In this document: piece by piece, positions 1 to 8,310 of the stretch | How the letters are laid out: each line of letters begins with the position of its first letter | Numbering within the stretch: the first letter of the stretch is position 1 | NCBI GenBank assembly: GCA_900539915.1 | Contig: UQDU01000021.1 | Coordinates: 1-41,541, forward strand | From: an uncultured Bacteroidales bacterium | GTDB taxonomy: Bacteria; Bacteroidota; Bacteroidia; Bacteroidales; Muribaculaceae | DNA: 41,541 nucleotides | Direction: 5' to 3' | Made by a program: the position numbers and the translations under genes | The notes under the pieces: generated by a model | Told to the model about the DNA's origin: nothing | The model's input: only the letters and a program-made list of their open reading frames with translations | Database searches by the model: none

Positions 1-21
1 AATCCATCTCAAAATCCGCAG

Positions 22-57
22 CTCAGGATTTAACTTTTGTTATTAAACACCCTCTTA
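22..57. repeat. 36-bp terminal inverted repeat, left copy
   Basis: This stretch is the exact reverse complement of 41488-41523. Read outward from the left edge it ends in CCCTCTTA, and the other copy starts TAAGAGGGTGTTTAATAACA. The bases further out (1-21) do not match the outer bases of the right copy. That is what is expected if the window stops inside the left end of one copy and the right end of another copy of the same insertion element. No transposase is visible. The element family is not identified. Confidence 0.75.
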
Positions 58-132
58 GTACAAAATGGAGTCTGATAATGTGTCGCAAGACTCAAGAATC
101 CATTGTAACCAATCATAATTAGCTCCGCAACA

Positions 133-1635
133 GTGTCAGAAATTTTTGACAAACTAAATATCGACTGGGAGAGGCTGACCGACGTCATCAGATTTGACGC
201 GGCCAACCCTCTGCTGTTCAACACAGGCCTGTTTCTTGTATTATTTGCAGGATTCATACTTATCTACCAGATGATAAGGCGGTGGAAAAACGCCAAACTC
301 ATCTTCGTAATCCTCTTTTCGCTCTACTTCTACTACAAGTCATCGGCTGAATACTGCTTCATACTGCTCGGAGTCTGCATATTTGACTTCCTGCTGGGAC
401 AGTGGATGGGGCGAGCCGAGCGTCGCGGAGTGCGCCGCCTGATTGTAACAATAAATGTGCTCGTCAACGTGGGGATGCTTGTGTATTTCAAGTATTTCCG
501 TCTGTTCATGGAGACGTTTGTCAATCTGACGCGGATGGAGTGGTCGTTTGACGACATCATCCTTCCGGCCGGCATATCGTTTTTCACCTTCCGCAGCATA
601 AGCTATATCGTGGACCTCTACCGCCGCAAGATGGAGCCGTGTGACAATCTGCTGGAGTACACATTCTTCCTGACATTCTTCCCCCCTCTGCTTGCCGGCC
701 CGGTGGTCCGCGCCAAAGATATGCTGCCGCAAATCAAGGCTAACGAAACCGCGACACGCGAGATGGTCAGCAACGGCCTTTTCCTCATCATAGCCGGTCT
801 CATCAAGAAGGTGGTTGTGGCCGATTACATAAGCGAAAACTTCGTCAGCCGTGTATTCGACAATCCCTCGCTCTATAGCGGATTTGAAAATCTCATGGCC
901 GTCTACGGATTCTTCATACAGCTCTACTGCGACTTCTCGGGCTACAGCGACATAGCCATAGGCATAGCCCTGATGCTCGGCTACCGCTTCCTTGACAACT
1001 TCCGTGCACCATTCAAGTCTCAGAATCCTACCGAATTCTGGCACCGATGGCACATATCGCTCTCTACATGGCTGCGTGACTATCTATACATACCGCTCGG
1101 AGGCAACCGCAAAGGCACCGCACGCAAACACGTCAACCTGATGGCCACAATGGTCATAGGCGGTCTGTGGCACGGAGCTTCGTGGATGTACATGATATGG
1201 GGCGGTCTGCAAGGCTTGTTTCTGGTCATCCATAAGGAAATCAAGAGGCTGTTTCCCGGACTACCCGACGACAAGAAAGGAAGCTGGTGGCGTGTCGGCG
1301 CCAACATGTTCTTCACGTTCAATCTGCTGGCTATCAGCTTTGTGTTCTTCCGCTCGCGCTCCCTTGATGATGCTGCTGCCATGGGCAAGCAGATATTTAC
1401 CGACTTCCACATCAGCGTGGCTCCGCAGTTTATCGAAGGTTACATATTCATAGTCCTCGCCATCCTCCTGGGCTACTTCATGCACCTCGCCCCGTCGAGC
1501 TGGAGCGACGCCATAAAGAAAGGGATGACGCGCATGCCGGCCGTGCTCCTCGCCGTGCTCCTCGCTCTCGTGATATTGCTGATAATCCAGGTACGCCAGA
1601 GTGACATCGTCCCCTTCATCTATCTGCAATACTGA
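133..1635 (+). CDS. MBOAT family O-acyltransferase (AlgI/DltB-like)
   Basis: Polytopic membrane protein of 500 residues from the membrane-bound O-acyltransferase family, which moves an acyl group (often acetyl) onto a cell-surface glycan or other envelope acceptor. The family signature is clear: FWHRWHISLSTWLRDY at residues 302-317, followed by GLWHGASW with the conserved catalytic His at residue 347. Many hydrophobic segments are spread over the whole length, and the size fits the AlgI-like subgroup. The start is GTG at 133; an in-frame stop lies at 106-108 and there is no ATG between, so GTG is the best choice. AlgI-like proteins usually act with an SGNH-type partner; none is present, but it could lie beyond the left edge. 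The gene starts only 75 bp from the left terminal repeat, so its native promoter may have been replaced. The acceptor is unknown. Confidence 0.9.
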   Translation: MSEIFDKLNIDWERLTDVIRFDAANPLLFNTGLFLVLFAGFILIYQMIRRWKNAKLIFVILFSLYFYYKSSAEYCFILLGVCIFDFLLGQWMGRAERRGVRRLIVTINVLVNVGMLVYFKYFRLFMETFVNLTRMEWSFDDIILPAGISFFTFRSISYIVDLYRRKMEPCDNLLEYTFFLTFFPPLLAGPVVRAKDMLPQIKANETATREMVSNGLFLIIAGLIKKVVVADYISENFVSRVFDNPSLYSGFENLMAVYGFFIQLYCDFSGYSDIAIGIALMLGYRFLDNFRAPFKSQNPTEFWHRWHISLSTWLRDYLYIPLGGNRKGTARKHVNLMATMVIGGLWHGASWMYMIWGGLQGLFLVIHKEIKRLFPGLPDDKKGSWWRVGANMFFTFNLLAISFVFFRSRSLDDAAAMGKQIFTDFHISVAPQFIEGYIFIVLAILLGYFMHLAPSSWSDAIKKGMTRMPAVLLAVLLALVILLIIQVRQSDIVPFIYLQY

Positions 1636-1735
1636 TAAGTGACCCTGACCGGGCACACACGTTCACGCCATATTAAAAATGGCGAATCCGGGCAACAACA
1701 AAAGCGCATTTACGACAAAAAGTTGGGGCTGAGGG

Positions 1736-1766
1736 TTGACATGGGGCAAAAAATGTAGTAAATTTG
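1736..1766 (+). promoter_or_regulatory. Bacteroidota-type promoter for the ftsX operon
   Basis: The -7 element TAAATTTG (1759-1766) matches the Bacteroidota consensus TAnnTTTG, and a TTG (1736-1738) sits 20 bases upstream where the -33 element belongs. Transcription would begin near 1773, leaving about 60 bases before the ATG at 1834. This argues against the TTG at 1774 as the translation start. Confidence 0.6.
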
Positions 1767-1833
1767 CAGGATATTGCGCAAGTTGCGCCCAATTACCACG
1801 ACCGCTACTTCCCACGCCTTTCAACAGCACTTT

Positions 1834-2712
1834 ATGGGACAGAAAAAACGCAGACTCCTATCGACCCTCGCAGCACAGATGACGGCAATGATCAGCATGT
1901 CACTTGTGCTTATAGTATTAGGTATCATGTCACTCGGCGGCATAGCCGCCCACTCGCTGTCAGAGCAGGTACGGCAGAAGATGGGATTTACAGTAATCAT
2001 GGATGACAATGCCACGCCTGACCAGATCAATGCCCTGCTGCGCTCGTGGAGCAAAGCGCCTTATGTGTCAGCCATAAAATACACGTCTCCGGCACAGGCT
2101 CTCGAACGATGGAAACAGTCTACCGGCGACGAAGAGGACATAGTGACCCTGCTTGGCACAAATCCGTTCCGCCCCGAAATGGATATCAACGTCAAATCCC
2201 GATACGCCAATGTGGACTCGCTGCGTCCCATCGTTGCCAATGCAGCAACCATGCCCGGAGTAAGCGAAGTCAGGCTACAGGCCCGCATGATCGAAAACAT
2301 CAACAAAGCCGTCAACAAGACCGCCATAGTGCTGGCCGTCATAGCCGCCGCGTTGCTGTTTATCTCCATCGTGCTTATCAACAACCTCGTCCGGCTCAGC
2401 ATATATGCCCGACGGTTCATAATCCACACTATGAAATTAGTGGGTGCGACACCGGCATTCATCCGCCGTCCGTTCGTGCTGGCGAGCGCTTTCAACGGTC
2501 TCCTGTCAGGGTTTATAGCCGTGGCGGTCATAGGCGGTCTGCTCGGTTACGGTTATGCCACAGGACACGAACTGGCCACATTGCTTCCCATGTATCTGAC
2601 CTGCTGGGTGCTGGGCGGAGTCATAGTGCTCGGAGTGCTGCTGTGCACACTCTCGGCATTCATAGCCACCAACCACTACCTGCGCATAGACTACGATAAC
2701 CTGCACAAGTGA
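1834..2712 (+). CDS. ftsX: Cell division protein FtsX (permease-like)
   Basis: FtsX works with the ATPase FtsE at the division septum and controls peptidoglycan hydrolases; FtsE is not in this window. The protein has the FtsX layout: a short cytoplasmic start, a first membrane segment at about residues 16-40, a periplasmic domain of roughly 110 residues, then three membrane segments in the C-terminal half with the typical cytoplasmic stretch containing RRFIIHTMKLVGAT. An upstream TTG at 1774 would add 20 residues, but the promoter element ending at 1766 makes the ATG at 1834 (292 residues) the better start. It heads a plus-strand block with DUF3098, uppP, truB and queA, an arrangement I recognise from other Bacteroidales. 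Confidence 0.9.
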   Translation: MGQKKRRLLSTLAAQMTAMISMSLVLIVLGIMSLGGIAAHSLSEQVRQKMGFTVIMDDNATPDQINALLRSWSKAPYVSAIKYTSPAQALERWKQSTGDEEDIVTLLGTNPFRPEMDINVKSRYANVDSLRPIVANAATMPGVSEVRLQARMIENINKAVNKTAIVLAVIAAALLFISIVLINNLVRLSIYARRFIIHTMKLVGATPAFIRRPFVLASAFNGLLSGFIAVAVIGGLLGYGYATGHELATLLPMYLTCWVLGGVIVLGVLLCTLSAFIATNHYLRIDYDNLHK

Positions 2713-2790
2713 AATCCTGCACAGAATATCCTCCTACCCTATAGATATACATATTACAAAATCCTATATTCTCCTTTTTTACAAACTATC

Positions 2791-3105
2791 ATGTCTGAAA
2801 ATCGAAACGGAAAGCGGCCGTCAATGGACCAGTTTGTGCTTGAGAAACCGTCTGAGCGTCCTCTCATAAAGCGCAATTTCATGTGGATGATTATTGCAGG
2901 AGCTATGATCGTAACCGGATTCCTCCTGATGCTCGGAGGCAGCTCGACCACCGAAGAGTTCAATCCCGACATATTCAGCGCACGCCGCATAGTGGTAGGA
3001 CCGACACTGGCCTTTTGTGGCTACGTGGTCATGGCTGTCGCACTTATACTCAAGCCCAGGGTCGCCACGGCCGCTGCAGCTGAGGGAGAGGAGGTGGACC
3101 TATGA
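2791..3105 (+). CDS. DUF3098 family small membrane protein
   Basis: A 104-residue protein with a basic soluble start (about residues 1-30) and two membrane segments (about 31-49 and 70-88) separated by a short loop containing FNPDIFSARRI. This matches the DUF3098 proteins found between ftsX and uppP in Bacteroidales; no biochemical role is known to me. The stop codon overlaps the uppP start as ATGA at 3102-3105, which suggests translational coupling. By position it could assist septum or lipid-carrier functions, but that is inference only. Confidence 0.85.
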   Translation: MSENRNGKRPSMDQFVLEKPSERPLIKRNFMWMIIAGAMIVTGFLLMLGGSSTTEEFNPDIFSARRIVVGPTLAFCGYVVMAVALILKPRVATAAAAEGEEVDL

Positions 3106-3929
3106 ATTGGCTTGACGCGCTCCTCCTCGGCATCATCCAGGGTCTCTCGGAATATCTGCCTATCAGCTCAAGCGGCCATCTTGAGATATTCCGCCAGCTT
3201 CTCGGATCAAATTTAGGCAACACCACCTCCCTTGAGTTCGATGTGATGCTCCATGTAGCCACCGTGCTCAGCACCATCATCATCCTCTGGAAGGAATTTG
3301 CTCCGCTCTGTTTCTCATTCTTCGGCTTCAAACGCGATGCCAACACCACCTATGTGTGGAAACTCTTAGTATCATGTATCCCTGTGGCCATAGTGGGCAT
3401 CTGCTTCAAGGACTTTGTGGAAAGCTTCTTCACAGGCAACCTGACCTTGGTGGGTGTCTGCCTGTGCGTGACCGCCGCCCTCCTGTCATTCGCCTACTTC
3501 TTCCGCACACGCCCGGCCATAGAGCAGCATAAGCCCGGCCATGCAATCACATGGCTTGACGCCATCGTCATGGGTCTGGCTCAGGCTGTAGCCGTGCTTC
3601 CCGGACTCAGCCGCTCAGGCACCACCATAGCCGCCGGTATCTCCATGGGCGCACGCCGCGAGGACGTGGCCCGTTTCTCGTTCTTCATGGTCATCATACC
3701 CATCCTCGGCGAAGCCCTCCTTAACACCGTCAAACTCCTCCACGGCACCCCTGATGCTGACAGCTCATTTGAAGTGATAGGCTGGGGACCGATGATTATC
3801 GGATTCATAGCCGCGCTCCTGGTCGGTTGCGCCGCATGCAAGTGGATGCTCGAGATAGTCAAGAAAGGCAAACTCGTATGGTTTGCGGTCTACTGCCTCG
3901 TGGTAGGTATCCTCTGCATAGTGTTATAA
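3102..3929 (+). CDS. uppP: Undecaprenyl-diphosphatase UppP (BacA)
   Basis: Integral membrane phosphatase that converts undecaprenyl diphosphate to undecaprenyl phosphate, recycling the lipid carrier for peptidoglycan and surface glycans; loss or excess typically changes bacitracin sensitivity. The two family signatures are present: QGLSEYLPISSSGHL at residues 13-27, holding the conserved Glu and Ser residues, and PGLSRSGTT at residues 167-175, holding the conserved Arg and Ser. Hydrophobic segments run throughout, and 275 residues is normal for the family. It overlaps the DUF3098 stop codon by 4 bp and is followed by truB after 15 bp, so it sits in the ftsX-truB operon. Confidence 0.96.
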   Translation: MNWLDALLLGIIQGLSEYLPISSSGHLEIFRQLLGSNLGNTTSLEFDVMLHVATVLSTIIILWKEFAPLCFSFFGFKRDANTTYVWKLLVSCIPVAIVGICFKDFVESFFTGNLTLVGVCLCVTAALLSFAYFFRTRPAIEQHKPGHAITWLDAIVMGLAQAVAVLPGLSRSGTTIAAGISMGARREDVARFSFFMVIIPILGEALLNTVKLLHGTPDADSSFEVIGWGPMIIGFIAALLVGCAACKWMLEIVKKGKLVWFAVYCLVVGILCIVL

Positions 3930-3944
3930 TCCCAGACATATCGT

Positions 3945-4670
3945 ATGGATTTTATCTCCGGCGAAATACTGATTATAGACAAACCTCTCGGATGGACATC
4001 GTTTGATGCCGTAAAACGTGTGCGCGGTGCGCTCACACGCCGCATGAAGGTCAAGAAGCTCAAGGTAGGCCATGCCGGCACCCTTGACCCACTTGCCACA
4101 GGTGTGATGGTCATATGCACCGGCCGCGCCACCAAGCGCATAGACGAGCTGCAAGCCGGCGTGAAGGAGTATGTAGCCACGCTCGCTCTGGGAGCCACCA
4201 CGCCATCGTTTGATCTCGAGACGGAGGTAGATGCCACATACCCTGTCGGCCATATCACCAAAGAGCTCGTCGAGGAGACCCTAAAGAAATTCCACGGCAC
4301 CATACAGCAGGTACCGCCGGCATTTTCAGCCGTCAAAATCGACGGTCAGCGAGCCTACAAGATGGCACGCAAGGGACAGACCCCCGAGCTTAAAGCCAAG
4401 ACCCTCGTCATCGACGACATAGAGCTGCTTGACTATGCACCTGAAAGCATCACCCTGCGCATCGTGTGCAGCAAGGGCACCTATATCCGCGCCCTTGCCC
4501 GTGACATCGGCGAGGCCCTCGGCTCGGGAGCACACCTGACTGCCCTGAGGCGTACGCGAGTAGGCGACTTCACGGTCGACCGCTGCATGAGCGTAGACGA
4601 AGCCACGGCCATGATTCGCGATGTCGACATCACCATGCCTGACGATGGTCAGGACGGTCACGACAGCTAA
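3945..4670 (+). CDS. truB: tRNA pseudouridine(55) synthase TruB
   Basis: Makes pseudouridine 55 in the T-loop of tRNAs. The catalytic motif GHAGTLDPLATG is at about residues 42-53, with the nucleophilic Asp at residue 48. It is preceded by the family start IDKPLGWTSFD and followed by the RxYKMAR and GTYIRALARDIG motifs (near residues 137 and 178). At 241 residues it is a short TruB and shows no clear C-terminal PUA domain, which is common in Bacteroidota. It lies 15 bp after uppP in the same operon. Confidence 0.95.
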   Translation: MDFISGEILIIDKPLGWTSFDAVKRVRGALTRRMKVKKLKVGHAGTLDPLATGVMVICTGRATKRIDELQAGVKEYVATLALGATTPSFDLETEVDATYPVGHITKELVEETLKKFHGTIQQVPPAFSAVKIDGQRAYKMARKGQTPELKAKTLVIDDIELLDYAPESITLRIVCSKGTYIRALARDIGEALGSGAHLTALRRTRVGDFTVDRCMSVDEATAMIRDVDITMPDDGQDGHDS

Positions 4671-4750
4671 CCTCTACCTATAAACACTTATATCCCAGCG
4701 ATTTTCAAAAGTTAATAACTTATACACACCACTGTATATCGGCAATTCTC

Positions 4751-5800
4751 ATGAAACTGTCACAGTTTAATTTCAATCTTCCTAAAGATCTTATCGCGTC
4801 CACTCCCGTAGCCGAGCGTGACGAAGCTCGTCTCATGGTCATCAACCGCGCTACCGGCGAGATAGAGCACCACATATTCAAGGAAATAATCAATTATTTT
4901 GACGATGGGGACGTAATGGTGTTCAATGACACAAAGGTATTCCCGGCACGTCTTTTCGGCAACAAGGAGAAGACCAACGCCCTTATCGAGGTGTTTCTGC
5001 TTCGCGAACTCAATGAAGAAAACAAGCTCTGGGACGTACTCGTAGAGCCGGCCCGAAAAATCCGCATAGGTAACAAGCTCTATTTCGGCGACGACGACTC
5101 CATGGTGGCCGAGGTGATAGACAACACCACCTCACGCGGACGCACCCTGCGTTTCCTCTATGACGGCCCCCACGAGGAGTTTAAGGAAGAACTCTTCAAA
5201 CTCGGAGAGACACCGCTCCCCTACTACATCGACCGCAAACCCACCCCCGACGATGCCGAACGCTATCAGACCATATTTGCCCAGCGCGAGGGTGCCGTGG
5301 TGGCTCCGGCTGCCGGACTGCACTTCTCCCGTGAACTGATGAAGCGTCTGGAAATACGCGGAGTAAAGCCCGAGTATCTCACCCTCCACATCGGGCTCGG
5401 CATCTTCCGCGAAATCGATGTAGAAGACCTCACCAAGCACCGCATGGACTCGGAGCAGGTTAACATCTCGCAGCACCTCGTAGATGTGGTCAACGAAGCA
5501 AAGGACCACAACAAGCAGGTATGCGCCGTGGGCACTTCATCGCTCCGCGGTCTGGCAAGCGCAGTGTCTATGGGCGGACATATCAAGACCTACACAGGCT
5601 GGACCAACAAGTTCATCTTCCCCCCGTATGATTTCACTGTGACGACTTCGCTTGTGACCAATTTCCACCTGCCCTACTCCACAATGCTGATGATGGTCTG
5701 CGCTTTCGGCGGCTACGACCTCGTAATGAAAGCATACAAGGAGGCTGTCAAGGAGAAATACCGTTTCGGAGCCTACGGCGACGCGATGCTGATACTCTGA
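4751..5800 (+). CDS. queA: S-adenosylmethionine:tRNA ribosyltransferase-isomerase QueA
   Basis: Cytoplasmic enzyme that transfers and isomerises the ribosyl part of SAM onto 7-aminomethyl-7-deazaguanine in tRNA, forming epoxyqueuosine. The 349-residue length is normal. Family motifs include FNFNLPKDLIASTP at the start, VFNDTKVFPARLFG, APAAGLHFSRELM, and the C-terminal TNFHLPYSTMLMMVCAFGG followed by RFGAYGDAMLI. It follows truB after an 80-bp gap; no clear promoter was seen in it. GluQ, which later glutamylates queuosine in tRNA-Asp, is encoded at 24.8 kb, so two queuosine steps are present. Confidence 0.96.
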   Translation: MKLSQFNFNLPKDLIASTPVAERDEARLMVINRATGEIEHHIFKEIINYFDDGDVMVFNDTKVFPARLFGNKEKTNALIEVFLLRELNEENKLWDVLVEPARKIRIGNKLYFGDDDSMVAEVIDNTTSRGRTLRFLYDGPHEEFKEELFKLGETPLPYYIDRKPTPDDAERYQTIFAQREGAVVAPAAGLHFSRELMKRLEIRGVKPEYLTLHIGLGIFREIDVEDLTKHRMDSEQVNISQHLVDVVNEAKDHNKQVCAVGTSSLRGLASAVSMGGHIKTYTGWTNKFIFPPYDFTVTTSLVTNFHLPYSTMLMMVCAFGGYDLVMKAYKEAVKEKYRFGAYGDAMLIL

Positions 5801-5813
5801 TTGCTACGCTGGT

Positions 5814-6407
5814 ATGGGGAGCCGTTTCGTCACCATAGACCATCTCGGCGAGAGCACCGTGCGCGAGAAAATGAGCCGTTTTCTGGCTTTCGCTTTGCCG
5901 GCCTCCTCGGCCGACGAAGCAAAAAGCATCATCGCGGCCTATGCCAACCGCTACCACGATGCCCGTCACGTGTGCTGGGCCTACATGATAGGTGCCGACA
6001 GGGCCGAATATCTGTCAAGCGACAACGGAGAGCCCTCCGGCACAGCCGGCAAACCGATTCTCGGCCAGATTAACTCGCTCGGTCTGACCAACGTGGTGGT
6101 GATAGTGGTGCGCTACTTCGGAGGCATAAAGCTCGGCACATCCGGGCTGATTGTGGCCTACCGCCAGGCTGCCCGTGAAGCCCTCGAGGATGCCGGCAGC
6201 AAAGAAGGCTGCGAGATGTCTGACATCACATTGACATTCGGCTACCTGGCCATGAACGATGTGATGAAGATTGTCAAGAGCGAAAATCTCGCCATAGTCT
6301 CCCAGCAGCATGACAACACCTGCCGGATGACCCTGTCCGTGCCGTCGGACTCGCTGGAGCAATGGGCAGCCCGTTTTCTCAAAGCAGGAGCGCAGACCGA
6401 TTACTGA
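5814..6407 (+). CDS. IMPACT/YigZ family protein
   Basis: A 197-residue member of the IMPACT (YigZ) family, related to eukaryotic regulators of translation initiation control; the bacterial role is not firmly known, though a translation or RNA link is usually assumed. The N-terminal domain holds the signature NGEPSGTAGKPIL (about residues 69-81) and VVVIVVRYFGGIKLGTSGL (about 93-111), followed by a small C-terminal DUF1949-like domain. It begins 13 bp after queA. The ATG at 5814 is the first in-frame start and gives the expected N-terminus. Confidence 0.88.
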   Translation: MGSRFVTIDHLGESTVREKMSRFLAFALPASSADEAKSIIAAYANRYHDARHVCWAYMIGADRAEYLSSDNGEPSGTAGKPILGQINSLGLTNVVVIVVRYFGGIKLGTSGLIVAYRQAAREALEDAGSKEGCEMSDITLTFGYLAMNDVMKIVKSENLAIVSQQHDNTCRMTLSVPSDSLEQWAARFLKAGAQTDY

Positions 6408-6443
6408 CCGCCACATACCCATCCATAACCCGCCAATCACATC

Positions 6444-6983
6444 ATGATGATGACACGTAACATATTGCGGATTATACCGCTGAAGATAGCCCTCATATCA
6501 GCTATAATGCTGATGATACCCACAGGATGCTCCATAAGCTACAAGCTCAATGGAGCCGCCCTCGACTATTCGCTCTACAAGACCGTACACGTCGGGGAGT
6601 TTCCGATTCGCGCGGCTTTGGTCTATGCACCTCTCCAACCGATGTTTGAAAACCAGCTCACCGACTATATCCGCTCCAACACACGCCTGCAGGTTGTGGA
6701 CGGACGAGCCGACCTCGACCTCACCGGCGAAATCACCGGCTACACGCTGACTCCGCAGTCGGTCAACGAAAACGCCGTAGCTGCCCAGACCCGTCTGACC
6801 ATCACAGTCCGAGTCAAATACACCGACCACAAGGACGAGAGCAAGGACCTGGACCAGACCTTCTCGGCCTACTATGACTTCGACTCGTCATACATGCTTA
6901 CCGACATACAGGACCAGGCATGTGAGGACATCACCAAACAGCTGGTGACACTGATTTTCAACGCCACATTAGGCAACTGGTAA
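6444..6983 (+). CDS. lptE: LptE-like LPS assembly lipoprotein
   Basis: Lipoprotein of about 179 residues. The signal sequence ends in a lipobox-like IPTGC with Cys at residue 29, placing it in the outer membrane. The remainder (SYKLNG..., periplasmic alternating strands, ...ITKQLVTLIFNATLGNW) resembles the Bacteroidota LptE family, which plugs LptD during lipopolysaccharide insertion. Three consecutive ATG codons at 6444-6452 leave the exact start open by one or two residues. The downstream order (a TPR-like protein, then secG) supports the assignment, because this trio recurs in Bacteroidales. LptD is not in this window. Confidence 0.78.
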   Translation: MMMTRNILRIIPLKIALISAIMLMIPTGCSISYKLNGAALDYSLYKTVHVGEFPIRAALVYAPLQPMFENQLTDYIRSNTRLQVVDGRADLDLTGEITGYTLTPQSVNENAVAAQTRLTITVRVKYTDHKDESKDLDQTFSAYYDFDSSYMLTDIQDQACEDITKQLVTLIFNATLGNW

Positions 6984-7001
6984 CACTACGCATTCAGCCA
7001 C

Positions 7002-7817
7002 ATGGACGCACAGCTTCTTAAATACCTCGACTTGCTGAGCCAGGGACGCGCTGCCGAAGCCGACCCGGAGCTGCTGCATGAGCTGCGCCAACGCTATCCC
7101 TATTTCGCTAAACCTGACACGACCCTGGCCGACAGCCTCAAGGCTGAGGGAATCAGCCCTGACGACCTCAAGGCTCTGCAAGCATCCATAGTCATGGCAT
7201 CAAGCAACCCCGACACGGTGTCGGAGGCTCTCGGACTTCAGAGCGATGACGATTTTTACGGCGAGTCAAAACCGGCTCGCGAGAAGATGACCACCGAGAC
7301 CACCATCGACTCCTTCCTCGAACGTTACGGCAACTCCGCCGACAACGACAAGGAGATGGCTCTGCTTGAAAAACTGATATTCAACCCCGTAGCACCCGAC
7401 TACACGGCCTCGCTTGAAGCTCTTGAGACATCGACTGATCAGGATGCTGCTGACGTGCCGTCGGACATCTCGAGCCGTCAGGATAGGCTGATTGACGCAT
7501 TCATCGCCAAAAATTCCGAGGAGACCACGCTCCCCGAGACCATCGACATAGCAGCGGCCCAGATGCCGGAGACCACATCAACCGCTCCGTCGCAGCCCCA
7601 TCAGCCTGACAGCTCCGAATCCCACCAGCATGCGCTCCTCACCGAAAGCCTCGCCAAGATATACATCAAAAAGGGTCGTTATGCCAAGGCTTTTGAAATT
7701 ATTCACTCGCTAAGTTTGAATTATCCGGAAAAAAGTTGTTACTTTGCAGACCAATTACGTTTCTTGCATAAACTAATGCTTATTCAGGAACTGCAGACCA
7801 AAAACAACAAGAAATAA
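7002..7817 (+). CDS. Uncharacterised protein with C-terminal TPR-like segment
   Basis: A 271-residue soluble protein without signal peptide or membrane segment. The N-terminal 60 residues look helical, the middle (about 85-205) is acidic and rich in Ser, Thr, Pro and Asp and probably disordered, and the last 60 residues contain a TPR-like helix pair (LAKIYIKKGRYAKAFEIIHS, about 217-236). It lies between the LptE-like gene (18-bp gap) and secG (30-bp gap). Co-location suggests a role around envelope assembly or secretion, but function is unknown. Codon use resembles the neighbours. Confidence 0.75.
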   Translation: MDAQLLKYLDLLSQGRAAEADPELLHELRQRYPYFAKPDTTLADSLKAEGISPDDLKALQASIVMASSNPDTVSEALGLQSDDDFYGESKPAREKMTTETTIDSFLERYGNSADNDKEMALLEKLIFNPVAPDYTASLEALETSTDQDAADVPSDISSRQDRLIDAFIAKNSEETTLPETIDIAAAQMPETTSTAPSQPHQPDSSESHQHALLTESLAKIYIKKGRYAKAFEIIHSLSLNYPEKSCYFADQLRFLHKLMLIQELQTKNNKK

Positions 7818-7847
7818 ATATAACTTACATAGCAACATAACAACAAA

Positions 7848-8210
7848 ATGTACGTACTCATTATTGTTCTCACCCTTCTGGCAGCGGTGCTGCTCATCGG
7901 GGTCGTGCTTATCCAGAAATCCAAAGGCGGTGGCCTTTCGTCATCATTCGCCGGTTCAAACCAGATCATGGGCGTGCGCCGCACCACCAACTTCATCGAG
8001 AAAGTGACCTGGACACTCGCCGGTGCTATCGCAGTGCTTGCAGTTCTCTCTGTATTCTTCATGCCTTCAATCGGCGCAGGCCAGGCCTCTCGCGTACAGG
8101 CTCCTGCCGCTACCGAGCAGACTGCAGCCGAAGACTTCAACACCGCAGCTCCTGTTGCCGCTCCGGCACCCGCACCTGCTCCGGCTCCGGCAGCCGCTCC
8201 GGCAGAATAA
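7848..8210 (+). CDS. secG: Preprotein translocase subunit SecG
   Basis: Small inner-membrane partner of SecYE that assists protein export. Residues 1-25 form a first membrane segment beginning MYVLIIVLTLLAAVLLIGVVLIQ. The family loop KGGGLSSSFAGSNQIMGVRRTTNFIEKVTW follows, and then a second membrane segment at about residues 58-78. Beyond the normal domain there is a low-complexity tail (about 85-120) ending in an Ala-Pro repeat, a feature seen in several Bacteroidota SecG proteins. A perfect hairpin follows the gene. Confidence 0.94.
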   Translation: MYVLIIVLTLLAAVLLIGVVLIQKSKGGGLSSSFAGSNQIMGVRRTTNFIEKVTWTLAGAIAVLAVLSVFFMPSIGAGQASRVQAPAATEQTAAEDFNTAAPVAAPAPAPAPAPAAAPAE

Positions 8211-8241
8211 TCCCTACCGACATCCATTTTGACAATCCATA

Positions 8242-8278
8242 TATGACAGACCGCAGCCTCGTATTGCGGTCTGTCATA
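8242..8278 (+). terminator. Hairpin after secG, likely terminator
   Basis: A 14-bp perfect stem (8242-8255 with 8265-8278, core GACAGACCGCA/TGCGGTCTGTC) with a 9-base loop lies between secG and ribE. The downstream bases are only mildly T-rich, so efficiency is uncertain. The gap placement and perfect pairing favour a transcript end. Confidence 0.65.
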
Positions 8279-8310
8279 ATTGTACCTAAACCATTTCACA
8301 ACCCACGCTT

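Noticed and set aside
340..1053. 237-residue minus-strand open frame inside the MBOAT gene
   Set aside because: It is antisense to a clear membrane enzyme and shows only mirrored composition, with no family motif.
1670..1690. Small hairpin CGCCAT/ATGGCG after the MBOAT gene as a terminator
   Set aside because: The stem is only six base pairs and no T-run follows, so it is too weak to call.
2046..2699. 217-residue plus-strand frame inside ftsX
   Set aside because: Out of frame with FtsX, rich in Arg, His and Ser as expected for a shadow frame, with no recognisable domain.
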